From: Calditerrivibrio nitroreducens
GTDB lineage: Bacteria; Chrysiogenota; Deferribacteres; Deferribacterales; Calditerrivibrionaceae
Length of the DNA stretch: 52,767 bases
NCBI GenBank assembly: GCA_002878065.1
Contig: PNIN01000027.1
Location: 1-52,767, forward strand
Reading direction: 5' to 3'
This document shows positions 43,516 to 52,767 of this stretch, one piece after another. The position numbers and the translations under genes were made by a program. The notes under the pieces are model-generated. The model was not told the origin of the DNA. It searched no databases and worked only from the letters and a program-made list of their open reading frames with translations. Position 1 is the first letter of the stretch, and every line of letters begins with the position of its first letter.

Positions 43516-44724
43516 ATGAAAATAGTAGAAAATGGTGGAGTTTGCACCCCTCTGGGGTTTTCTTCTGCTGCAGTAGTGGCAGATATAAAAGGTAACGGAT
43601 CAGGTAAGCTGGATCTTGCCGTCCTTACATCTGAAATTCCATGTGAGGTGGCGGCTGTCTTTACAAAAAATAGGGTAAAAGCCGCTCCAATTATTGCAGC
43701 AATGGATCAACTCAAAAAAGTATCCAGGTTTTCTGGAATAATTGTAAATAGTGGTAATGCCAATGCCTGTACAGGTAAACAGGGTATTGAGGATTATAAA
43801 ACCATCACAAACAGCTTTGCCCAAAAATTTGGCAATCCGGCAGATACATTCCTAATGTCTTCCACCGGCGTGATCGGTGTTAGATTACCGGTGGATAAAA
43901 TTTTAAAATCATTTGATGAATTAATCGATAAGATAGACGACGAAGATGATGAGTTTACCAGAGCAATAATGACCACAGACACAAAACCTAAAAAGCTTGC
44001 TGTGCTTGTGGAGACCTCAAAAGGAGTATACGTAATAGGTGCCGCCGCAAAAGGTGCCGGTATGATAGCACCATCGATGGCCACCATGCTTTCTTTTATC
44101 ACAACAGATGTATCGATAGAAAAAGATAAAATGCAGGATATATTATCAAAAGTAGTGGAAAAATCGTTTAATTCTATCACTGTTGACGGTGATATGAGCA
44201 CAAATGACTCTGTATTTCTGTTTTCAAATGGGTTAAGTGGAATAGTCTTGACGAATGATGAGGAGATTAAACAGTTTGAAGAAGCCCTTCTTTATATTTG
44301 TAGATATCTTGCAAAAGAGATTGTTTTAGATGGGGAGGGTGCCACCAAATTGGTACACATAACCGTAAAAAATGCGAAATCCAGTGAAGATGCAAAAACC
44401 TGTGCCTTTAAAATCGCCAATTCACCCCTTGTAAAAACTATGTTTTTCGGTTCCGACCCAAATTGGGGAAGGCTGATGGCTTCAATAGGTGCATCATTAA
44501 TAGATATAAATCCCGATACCATTGATATCTATTTCAATGATCTAAAATATGTGGAAAACAGTAGCCTCATCGACCCCTCATTAGAAAAAAATGTACACAA
44601 TATCATGCTACAAAATGAGTATGAAATCGTCATCGACCTTAAATTAGGTAAAGGTGCATCATCGGTAATGACCTGCGACTTCAGCTATGATTATGTAAAG
44701 ATAAATGCCGATTATAGAAGTTGA
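43516..44724 (+). CDS. argJ: Glutamate N-acetyltransferase / amino-acid acetyltransferase ArgJ
   Basis: The 402-residue Ntn hydrolase-like proenzyme self-cleaves before Thr190 in KGAGMIAPSMATMLSF into alpha and beta chains. It recycles the acetyl group from N-acetylornithine to glutamate in the cyclic arginine pathway. Other motifs are AAVFTKNRVKAAP, NSGNANACTGKQG and FFGSDPNWGR. ATG 43516 follows GAGGTG; an in-frame start at 43438 lies within argC. The stop overlaps mlaE. Confidence 0.95.
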   Translation: MKIVENGGVCTPLGFSSAAVVADIKGNGSGKLDLAVLTSEIPCEVAAVFTKNRVKAAPIIAAMDQLKKVSRFSGIIVNSGNANACTGKQGIEDYKTITNSFAQKFGNPADTFLMSSTGVIGVRLPVDKILKSFDELIDKIDDEDDEFTRAIMTTDTKPKKLAVLVETSKGVYVIGAAAKGAGMIAPSMATMLSFITTDVSIEKDKMQDILSKVVEKSFNSITVDGDMSTNDSVFLFSNGLSGIVLTNDEEIKQFEEALLYICRYLAKEIVLDGEGATKLVHITVKNAKSSEDAKTCAFKIANSPLVKTMFFGSDPNWGRLMASIGASLIDINPDTIDIYFNDLKYVENSSLIDPSLEKNVHNIMLQNEYEIVIDLKLGKGASSVMTCDFSYDYVKINADYRS

Positions 44725-45500
44725 TGGTTAGAATAATCTACCACTTAGGAAAATTTTTTGTAGATGGTTTCAGTGTTTTAAAAGATTATCTATTATTTTG
44801 TAATAAGGTATTATCAAGATTTCTAACCTTTAAAATTCTAAATCCAGCCATTTTCATGGTTACATTAAGGCAGATCTACTTCACCGGTGTTCAGATAATT
44901 AGAGTTATAGTAATAATAGCCATTATATTTGGTCTGGGGCTTGTGGGGACATTGGGAAAGTTTCTGATGAATATAGGCGCTTACCAGAGGATTGGAACAA
45001 TTTTTGTAATCGTAGTGATAAGGGAGGTTGCTCCATTTCTAACTGCACTACTTCTGTCCCTCAGAAGTGCCACAGCTGTGGGGGCAGAGATTTCGATGAT
45101 GAAATTAGGTTCAGAGATAAGATCCATCAAAATACATGGAATTGACGAGTATAGTTATCTTTTTCTCCCAAGAATATTTGCAGGTATGGTTTGTTCCTTC
45201 TCACTTGCCGTTATATTTTCGGCAGTATCCATAACAATAGGGTATTTTCTTTTGAGTTTTCAACTTAACATAACTTTTGATTACATGGTCTTACTCATTT
45301 TCGATGCTTTAAATATAAATGACATCTTTTGTTTTATCTATAAAACGACACTTTTTGGTTTTACACTAATGACTTTACCAATTTTCACATCCATGGGTGT
45401 GGGTAAAGCAACCACAGATGTCCCCATCGCTTTATTAAAAGGGATGATGCGGGTATTTTATGGGCTAATTTTTGTTGAAATTACAGGTTTTTTTGTATGA
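44724..45500 (+). CDS. mlaE: MlaE-type ABC permease (MCE lipid transport)
   Basis: The 258-residue protein has five or so TM helices and the MlaE signature REVAPFLTALLLSLRSATAVGAEISMMK. It further has IDEYSYLFLPRIFAGMVCSF. It is the inner-membrane part of MCE phospholipid transporters. The ATG at 44724 shares its A-base region with the argJ stop (TGATG); a TTG at 44721 is possible. It is followed by the decayed ATPase gene with a 4-base overlap. Confidence 0.9.
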   Translation: MVRIIYHLGKFFVDGFSVLKDYLLFCNKVLSRFLTFKILNPAIFMVTLRQIYFTGVQIIRVIVIIAIIFGLGLVGTLGKFLMNIGAYQRIGTIFVIVVIREVAPFLTALLLSLRSATAVGAEISMMKLGSEIRSIKIHGIDEYSYLFLPRIFAGMVCSFSLAVIFSAVSITIGYFLLSFQLNITFDYMVLLIFDALNINDIFCFIYKTTLFGFTLMTLPIFTSMGVGKATTDVPIALLKGMMRVFYGLIFVEITGFFV

Positions 45501-46006
45501 AAAGATTTATCGGCATTGACAATTACAATATTGATGATCTAATTGATAAGTTAGGAGATTTAAATCTATACGAACTTAAATATTACGTAATATATAGATA
45601 CCTACCATTGGTGGGCAACCTCTCAGTGTTAGAAAATATCGCTTTACCAACATCATATTTTAAAAGAATCGGTATTAAAAATATTATTCATTCCGTCGAA
45701 AGAGAGTTAAGGTTATTTGGCATAGAAGATAAAATTCACTATAGGAGGGATCAGCTTTCCGAGTTTGAAATCCTACTGGTAAAATATCTATCTGCAAAGA
45801 TATTTGGAGTAAAAGAGATCGTCTTTATCAGGCCCCTCGATCACTCAGGAGTAGGGATGACTAATCATCTTATTGAATTTTTGAAAAATTGTGATGAAAA
45901 TTATACAATTTTAGACTATAATGAAACTTACGATGACTACAAACAGATAGATGGTATAAGAAAGATGGAGATGAATGAATGGCTGATCCAAGATTTAAAG
46001 GGATAG
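45497..46006 (+). CDS. Decayed MlaF-like ABC protein without Walker motifs
   Basis: The 169-residue product lies where MlaF (about 250 residues) is expected. It aligns by eye with the middle of MlaF: LVGNLSVLENIALPTSY resembles the region after the Q-loop, and QLSEFEILLVKYLSAKIFGVKEIVFIRPL resembles the signature-to-Walker B stretch. But LSGG is LSEF, Walker B DEP is RPL, and there is no P-loop at all. It therefore cannot hydrolyse ATP by the normal ABC route. The frame is intact and overlaps both neighbours (4 and 28 bases), so it is translated and not random decay. It may be a scaffold subunit. Confidence 0.75.
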   Translation: MKRFIGIDNYNIDDLIDKLGDLNLYELKYYVIYRYLPLVGNLSVLENIALPTSYFKRIGIKNIIHSVERELRLFGIEDKIHYRRDQLSEFEILLVKYLSAKIFGVKEIVFIRPLDHSGVGMTNHLIEFLKNCDENYTILDYNETYDDYKQIDGIRKMEMNEWLIQDLKG

Positions 46007-46974
46007 AATTTAAAGTCGGTTTATTTATTATACTATCTATTCTTACTGTTTTAGTTGCTTTAGGACTTATAGCCTTTAATAAAAAAGTTTTGACACCAAA
46101 GGTTAAAATTAAAATCTTATCAGATACCGGCGATGATCTCAACAATGGAATGCCTGTTATATTTTCGGGTTTCCAGATTGGTAGAGTCCAGGATCTAAAC
46201 TTGGAAGATAATGGTAAAGTAATTATGGTGGTTAAAATCCCAAAAGATTATGTTAAATGGATAAAAGTGGATTCTGAGTGTAAATTGGAATCAAAGAATT
46301 TTCTTGGAGCCACCTCAATAGTTTTTTCAGGTGGAAAGGGAAGAGTTATACAGGATGGGGATAAATTTCATCTCAAAAGAAGTAGAGGTCTCGATGAATT
46401 GATTGAAAAGGCAAAACCCGTTCTGGACGATGCCAAGCAAATAGTGGCAAATGTACGTGATATCACTGATACCCTCAATGATCCTGATGGTGATCTTGCC
46501 AAACTGATGAGAGGACTTGGAAATCTCGGGGATGATCTCAGCTATAAGAGGGGTTCCCTTGGCAAAATCTTAAGAACCGACGAGCTAAACGACAAGATCT
46601 CCAGAATCACCGATGATATTATTGTTTTACAAAAAAATCTCAATGACATCTCCCTAAAAGTATCAAAGATATTGGATAAAGTGGATGATCGTGTAGCAGC
46701 TACAGATGAAACATTAAAAGAGGTCAATAACCTCGTTAAGAAATCTAATGACCTAATCACCGATGTAAATAAAAGGGTAAAAGAAATTGAGCCCCTATTG
46801 AAAAATACAGAGCATATCTCAAAAAATTTAGCGGAAACATCTGATAACCTCACTCAGATTAAGAAAGAAGCAGAAGAGATTTTAAATTCTTCAAACCGTT
46901 TGCTAATAAATTTAGAACAACGCTGGCCCTTTAGCAGCGGCAAAAAAACAGAAGGAACTATAAAAATACCATAA
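45979..46974 (+). CDS. mlaD: MCE-domain protein MlaD
   Basis: The 331-residue protein has one TM (about 12-32), an MCE domain (about 38-120: VKIKILSDTGDDLNNGMPVIFSG, LGATSIVFSGGKG), then a long helical, coiled-coil tail (about 140-320) with heptad-like ILDKVDDRVAATDETLKEV. It binds lipids in the periplasm and spans toward the outer membrane. It overlaps the upstream decayed ATPase gene by 28 bases. The outer lipoprotein partner is probably the next gene. Confidence 0.9.
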   Translation: MADPRFKGIEFKVGLFIILSILTVLVALGLIAFNKKVLTPKVKIKILSDTGDDLNNGMPVIFSGFQIGRVQDLNLEDNGKVIMVVKIPKDYVKWIKVDSECKLESKNFLGATSIVFSGGKGRVIQDGDKFHLKRSRGLDELIEKAKPVLDDAKQIVANVRDITDTLNDPDGDLAKLMRGLGNLGDDLSYKRGSLGKILRTDELNDKISRITDDIIVLQKNLNDISLKVSKILDKVDDRVAATDETLKEVNNLVKKSNDLITDVNKRVKEIEPLLKNTEHISKNLAETSDNLTQIKKEAEEILNSSNRLLINLEQRWPFSSGKKTEGTIKIP

Positions 46975-46984
46975 AGGTGAAGCA

Positions 46985-47656
46985 GTGAAAAAAATTTTAC
47001 TACTATTAATATCTTCCTTTTTTTTGATCAATTGTTCATCCAAAAAACCTTCCGATACCTTTTTAATGTCAGAGAGATATTTTGAAAACTATATCAAATA
47101 CTATTTCCAGGGTAACTTTACACTTGCTGAAATAAATTTTTTAAAAGCCGTTGATCTTTTCCAGAAATCAGATGACCAGTGTAACCTTTCAAAATTATAT
47201 ATAAGCAAAAATCTTATCGAGAATGACAACAGTTCTCTTGAATATGCCAAAAGATATGCATTAATGGGGTATTGTGACGAAGAGATAAACACAATCGATT
47301 TTCTTTTGGGCAAACCATATATATATGACAAATTACCATCAAGCCTTAAAATACAAGCACAGGCATTTAAATCAGCCGATGAATTGATAAAAATTTTATC
47401 AAAAGATGATTTTTCTGACTGGACAAGGTCGAGATTATCCAGAGATTTTGCCCACAGATTCATCAATAGGTCTGATACCAATAATTCAGACAAGTTAATT
47501 GAATACGCTTTAAAAATAGACAGATACAATGGATGGACTTACAATATCCAGAAAGATCTTCTACTAAAAAAAGAGATATGTCTTATAAAAAATGAATACT
47601 GTAAATTTATTGATGAAAGATTAGACATCATAAACAAAAAAATGATTAAAAAATAA
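46985..47656 (+). CDS. Lipoprotein after mlaD
   Basis: The 223-residue protein has a lipobox (FFLINC, Cys17) after a hydrophobic signal. The mature part is helical and TPR-like (YYFQGNFTLAEINFLKAVDLF, SSLEYAKRYALMGY). It starts 10 bases after mlaD with a ribosome site AAAGGTGAAGCA. I do not recognise a named family. Position suggests an outer-membrane or periplasmic component of the MCE system, but this is inferred. Confidence 0.75.
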   Translation: MKKILLLLISSFFLINCSSKKPSDTFLMSERYFENYIKYYFQGNFTLAEINFLKAVDLFQKSDDQCNLSKLYISKNLIENDNSSLEYAKRYALMGYCDEEINTIDFLLGKPYIYDKLPSSLKIQAQAFKSADELIKILSKDDFSDWTRSRLSRDFAHRFINRSDTNNSDKLIEYALKIDRYNGWTYNIQKDLLLKKEICLIKNEYCKFIDERLDIINKKMIKK

Positions 47657-48073
<417 letters not shown>

Positions 48074-48096
48074 GCAAATAAAAAGTTGGAGGATAT

Positions 48097-49509
48097 ATGA
48101 CACCTAAAGAAGTTTTGAAGCTTATTGAAGAGCAAAATATCAAGTTTGTGGATTTAAGGTTTGTAGATTTTTTCGGTTTGTGGCAACACTGTTCCTATCC
48201 AGTATCTATGTTTGATGAGGATACTTTTGAGGATGGACTTGGTTTTGATGGCTCAAGTATTAGAGGTTGGCAAGCCATAAACAACAGCGACATGCTTATT
48301 ATACCTGATCCAACCACAGCAAAAATCGATCCTTTCACGCAGATTCCCACATTGATAATGCTCTGTAAAATAGTAGATCCGATAACAAAAGAGCCTTATT
48401 CAAGAGATCCAAGAAACATCGCCATTAAAGCAACAAATTATCTTAGAGGTACTGGTATTGCTGATACAGCTTTTTTCGGGCCTGAACCTGAATTTTTTAT
48501 ATTTGATGATGTCAGATATGCTTGTACTCCAAATGAGAGTTTTTACTCATTCGATTCCATAGAGGGGATCTGGAATTCTGGTAGAGATGAAGCCCCAAAC
48601 CTTGGTTATAAAATTAGACACAAAGAAGGGTATTTCCCTGTACCACCACACGACTCACTTATGGATTTGAGAACTGAGATGTCTCTTGCACTTATGAAAT
48701 TTGGTATTGAAGTGGAAGCCCATCATCATGAAGTAGCCACCGCCGGTCAGGTGGAGATTGATATCAAGTTTGCCCCAATGGTGGAGCAGGCGGATAATTT
48801 GATGTTTTATAAGTATGCTATAAAAAATGTTGCAAAGCTTCACAACAAAGTAGTTACTTTTATGCCTAAACCTATGTTTGGGGATAACGGAAGCGGTTTA
48901 CATTGCCACCAATCTCTCTGGAAAGATGGGAAACCACTTTTTGCCGGTGATGAATACGCCGGTTTGAGCGAAATTGCCCTATATTATATAGGTGGTATTA
49001 TAAAACATGCCAAGGCTTTAGCAGCCTTTACCAATCCCATCACAAACTCCTACAAAAGATTGGTACCCGGTTATGAAGCCCCTGTAAACCTGGCCTATTC
49101 ATCAAGAAATAGAAGTGCCTCCATTAGAATCCCAATGTACTCTGCTTCTCCAAAATCCAAAAGGATTGAAGTGAGATTCCCAGATCCATCCTGCAATCCA
49201 TACCTTGCATTCACTGCTATGCTTATGGCGGGGCTTGATGGTATCGAAAATAAAATAGACCCAGGTGAACCAATGGATAAAAACCTATACGATCTGGATC
49301 CAATAGAACTTTCCAATATACCAAAAATGCCAGGTTCTCTGGAAGAAGCTCTCGATTCACTTGAAAAAGATCATGAATTCCTTCTCAAAGGGGATGTGTT
49401 TACTGAAGATGTTATATCCACATGGATAGCATACAAAAGACAGCATGAAGTGGCAGCAGTAAACATGAAACCACATCCAATGGAATTTATGCTATATTTC
49501 GACTGCTAA
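48097..49509 (+). CDS. glnA: Glutamine synthetase, type I
   Basis: The 470-residue protein has [11 protein letters not shown] at the N terminus, [28 protein letters not shown], the [16 protein letters not shown] region, [17 protein letters not shown] (Glu flap), and [10 protein letters not shown]. Tyr398 in KNLYDLDP is the adenylylation site of GSI-beta enzymes, so activity is probably controlled by GlnE and P-II. It makes glutamine from glutamate and ammonium. GGAGG precedes the ATG. Confidence 0.96.
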   Translation: MTPKEVLKLIEEQNIKFVDLRFVDFFGLWQHCSYPVSMFDEDTFEDGLGFDGSSIRGWQAINNSDMLIIPDPTTAKIDPFTQIPTLIMLCKIVDPITKEPYSRDPRNIAIKATNYLRGTGIADTAFFGPEPEFFIFDDVRYACTPNESFYSFDSIEGIWNSGRDEAPNLGYKIRHKEGYFPVPPHDSLMDLRTEMSLALMKFGIEVEAHHHEVATAGQVEIDIKFAPMVEQADNLMFYKYAIKNVAKLHNKVVTFMPKPMFGDNGSGLHCHQSLWKDGKPLFAGDEYAGLSEIALYYIGGIIKHAKALAAFTNPITNSYKRLVPGYEAPVNLAYSSRNRSASIRIPMYSASPKSKRIEVRFPDPSCNPYLAFTAMLMAGLDGIENKIDPGEPMDKNLYDLDPIELSNIPKMPGSLEEALDSLEKDHEFLLKGDVFTEDVISTWIAYKRQHEVAAVNMKPHPMEFMLYFDC

Positions 49510-49543
49510 ACTATAAGCAGCTTTAACTGTACTAAATAAAAAA

Positions 49544-49574
49544 GCGGGGCGAAAACCCCCCCTTTTTTTTTTTT
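49544..49574. terminator. Intrinsic terminator between glnA and atpC
   Basis: GCGGGGCGAAAACCCCCC gives a GGGG/CCCC stem followed by twelve T (49563-49574) for glnA. On the other strand the run of A before the stem gives T6, so it can also end the atp operon transcript (atpC stop at 49591). Confidence 0.88.
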
Positions 49575-49590
49575 CATTTCATAGAGTTAA

Positions 49591-50007
49591 CTATTTCTTG
49601 TATTTTTCCGCAACAGAAACCCTCAAAAGCTCCCTACGAAGCTGAGCTTCAGCTTTTCTAAACTTAATTTCATCCTCATGTCTCATCTGTTCCAGAGCCT
49701 TTTCAGCCTCAAGCTTTCTTCTTATAGCCTCCTCAAGATCGATTTCTCGACCAAGCTCTGCACCCTCGGCTAACACTGTAACCTTATCATTTGAGACCTC
49801 GAAGAAGCCTTTTTCTATTGCTACATACTCCTCTTTTCCATTAACTTTATAAATAAGCTCGCCAATTCTTAAAGCAGTAAGAAAAGCGGTATGGCCCGGA
49901 AGTACACCAAACTCCCCTTCTACCCCTGGTGCCACAACTTCATCCACATCTATAGAAAGAAGCTGCTTTTCAGGGGACACAAGCTCCAATCTAAGCTTTT
50001 CAGCCAT
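49591..50007 (-). CDS. atpC: ATP synthase epsilon subunit
   Basis: The 138-residue protein has the N-terminal beta-sandwich (LRLELVSPEKQLLSIDVDEVVAPGVEGEFGVLPGHTAFLTAL) and a C-terminal helical hairpin rich in Glu, Ala and Lys. It inhibits and couples F1 rotation. GAGGATAATT precedes the ATG. It starts 2 bases after atpD. Confidence 0.95.
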   Translation of the reverse strand: MAEKLRLELVSPEKQLLSIDVDEVVAPGVEGEFGVLPGHTAFLTALRIGELIYKVNGKEEYVAIEKGFFEVSNDKVTVLAEGAELGREIDLEEAIRRKLEAEKALEQMRHEDEIKFRKAEAQLRRELLRVSVAEKYKK

Positions 50008-50009
50008 AA

Positions 50010-51423
<1,414 letters not shown>

Positions 51424-51427
51424 TTAT

Positions 51428-52285
51428 TTATTTTAATGCTTCTGCCCCGTTTACAATATCAAGTATCTCTTTTGTAATTGCAGCCTGTCTTGCCTTATTA
51501 TAAGTAAGGGTAAGTTTTCTGATAAACTCACCGGCATTCCTAGTGGCATTATCCATAGCTGCCATCCTTGCTCCATGTTCACCTGCAGTTGACTCCAGTA
51601 AAACACTAAAAATATTAAAATTTAAAAATTTAGGAAGAATCTCTTTTATAAGAGAAGCAGGATTAGGCTCGAATAGGTAATCCACCGCATCCATTTCGGT
51701 ACCTTCTTCAAGTGATACCGGTAAAAGTTTGATCACTTTTGGAGTCTGGTAAACGATACTTTTAAACTCATTATAAATGAGATACAACTCATCAATTTCA
51801 TCAGAGATGAAATATTCGTTTACCTTTTCACCAATGGCTACCGCATCGTCGTACCTTACTCTTCCGCCGAAGGTAATATAACTATCAAGAATATTATACT
51901 TTCTCTTTCTAACATAATCGTCGATCTTTCTTCCTACGGTTATTACCTTGATCTGTTTATCGCTTTGTTGCTTTACAAAATTACTAAAAGTCTTGATAAT
52001 ATTATTATTAAATGCACCACACAGCCCCCTATCAGAGCTAACAACAATCACCCCAATAGATTTAACCTCTTCTTTAGGCTGCAAAAATGGATGCATCTCT
52101 TTTGACACACGGCTACCTATACTATTAACCAATTCTGTCAATTTTCTTGCGTAAGGCTTGGCCGCATTCATAGCATCCTGAGCCTTTCTCATCTTTGCAG
52201 CAGATACCATTTTCATCGCTTTGGTTATTTTCTGCGTGTTTTTGACAGAATTTATCTTCCGTTTTATATCCCTCATTCCAGGCAT
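51428..52285 (-). CDS. atpG: ATP synthase gamma subunit
   Basis: The 285-residue protein has the N-terminal MRDIKRKINSVKNTQKITKA, the middle SDRGLCGAFN, and C-terminal ATRNAGEFIRKLTLTYNKARQAAITKE, all family signatures. It forms the rotating central stalk of F1. AGGA lies upstream of the ATG. It is followed by atpD after 25 bases. Confidence 0.96.
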   Translation of the reverse strand: MPGMRDIKRKINSVKNTQKITKAMKMVSAAKMRKAQDAMNAAKPYARKLTELVNSIGSRVSKEMHPFLQPKEEVKSIGVIVVSSDRGLCGAFNNNIIKTFSNFVKQQSDKQIKVITVGRKIDDYVRKRKYNILDSYITFGGRVRYDDAVAIGEKVNEYFISDEIDELYLIYNEFKSIVYQTPKVIKLLPVSLEEGTEMDAVDYLFEPNPASLIKEILPKFLNFNIFSVLLESTAGEHGARMAAMDNATRNAGEFIRKLTLTYNKARQAAITKEILDIVNGAEALK

Positions 52286-52298
52286 CTTATCTTCCTAC

Positions 52299-52767
52299 TT
52301 ACGCAGTAAACTGCTTTTTAAATTCTTCCACAGTTGCCTTTATCTTAGCCGTAAGCTCGTCAGAAAGAGCTTTTTTATCAACTATCTCATTGATAATTTC
52401 AGGTTTATTTATTTTAACATAGTTTATAAACTCAGACTCAAATTTAGAGATACTCTTTGTGGGGATATCGTCTAAATATCCATTTACACCGCAGAATATT
52501 GCAAGCACCTGTTCTTCAACTGGTACAGGCTTGTATTGTCCCTGTTTCAAGAGTTCCACCAATTTTTCACCTCTATTGAGCTGAGCCTGTGTGGCAGCAT
52601 CAAGATCGCTGCCAAACTGAGCAAATGCCGCAAGCTCTCTGTACTGTGCAAGCTCAAGACGTAGCCTACCAGCAACCTGTTTCATAGCTTTTATCTGAGC
52701 AGCACCACCAACCCTTGATACAGAAAGACCAACGTTAACGGCAGGTCTTATACCAGAGTAAAACAGG
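52299..52767 (-). CDS. atpA: ATP synthase alpha subunit, C-terminal part (partial)
   Basis: The frame is open to the window edge and reads [20 protein letters not shown], then [42 protein letters not shown], all classic AtpA. The C-terminal about 156 residues are present. The P-loop part is outside. It is 13 bases before atpG. Confidence 0.95.
   Translation of the reverse strand, partial: LFYSGIRPAVNVGLSVSRVGGAAQIKAMKQVAGRLRLELAQYRELAAFAQFGSDLDAATQAQLNRGEKLVELLKQGQYKPVPVEEQVLAIFCGVNGYLDDIPTKSISKFESEFINYVKINKPEIINEIVDKKALSDELTAKIKATVEEFKKQFTA

Overview
The window reads as a chromosomal segment of a low-GC, Gram-negative, probably anaerobic or microaerophilic bacterium. A member of the Deferribacterota (Calditerrivibrio/Deferribacter type) is my best guess. 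The reasons are an AT-rich genome with dense, overlapping operons, outer-membrane genes (MCE/Mla, lipoproteins), a bidirectional Hox [NiFe] hydrogenase, a periplasmic triheme cytochrome c, and many two-component and c-di-GMP sensors. The organism call is inference from gene content, not from a marker-gene search. There are no insertion sequences, prophage genes or CRISPR arrays, and no gene-free stretch exceeds 300 bases.

Layout. 1-8888 (minus): the first 17 codons of tuf (EF-Tu), tRNA-Thr(GGU), then a double-domain Hfq with a single-domain response regulator. Next comes a five-gene operon (DUF72, GSA-aminotransferase-like, FlhB-like tail, short-chain dehydrogenase, ArsR), followed by a PhnD-like binding protein with a PAS-GGDEF-EAL receptor. 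9041-13154 (plus, divergent): a second PhnD-like protein with a large hybrid histidine kinase. 13225-18393 (plus): hoxEFUYH plus the maturation protease hoxW. 18382-20481: recO, corA and a triheme cytochrome. 20502-32114 (minus): a run of twelve tightly packed genes: M50 protease, trpS, scpA, scpB, rluB, queD, queE, a TPR protein, an ExeA-like ATPase, ntrY, ntrX and a membrane protein. 32286-42078: the phosphate regulon, as phoU-phoB-phoR (plus) converging on pstS-pstC-pstA-pstB-lipoprotein (minus). 42171-47656: a DUF167 protein, then argC-argJ running into an MCE lipid-transport operon (mlaE, a decayed mlaF, mlaD, a lipoprotein). 47735-49509: glnB-glnA behind a sigma-54-like promoter. 49591-52767 (minus): atpA (partial)-atpG-atpD-atpC.

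How the genes work together. Hox couples NAD(H) to H2. Pho/Pst handles phosphate acquisition, and NtrYX with GlnB/GlnA handles nitrogen status. The two divergent PhnD modules look like paired environmental sensors, one feeding c-di-GMP turnover and one feeding a phosphorelay.

Most worth a second look: the paired PhnD-sensor modules; the P-loop-less mlaF remnant between mlaE and mlaD; the tandem Hfq; the A9 frameshift in hoxE; the 14-base deletion that breaks atpD at an invariant motif; the apparent AUA start of hoxW; a hairpin that would bury the pstS ribosome binding site; and 11-base-spaced Pho-box-like repeats before phoU.
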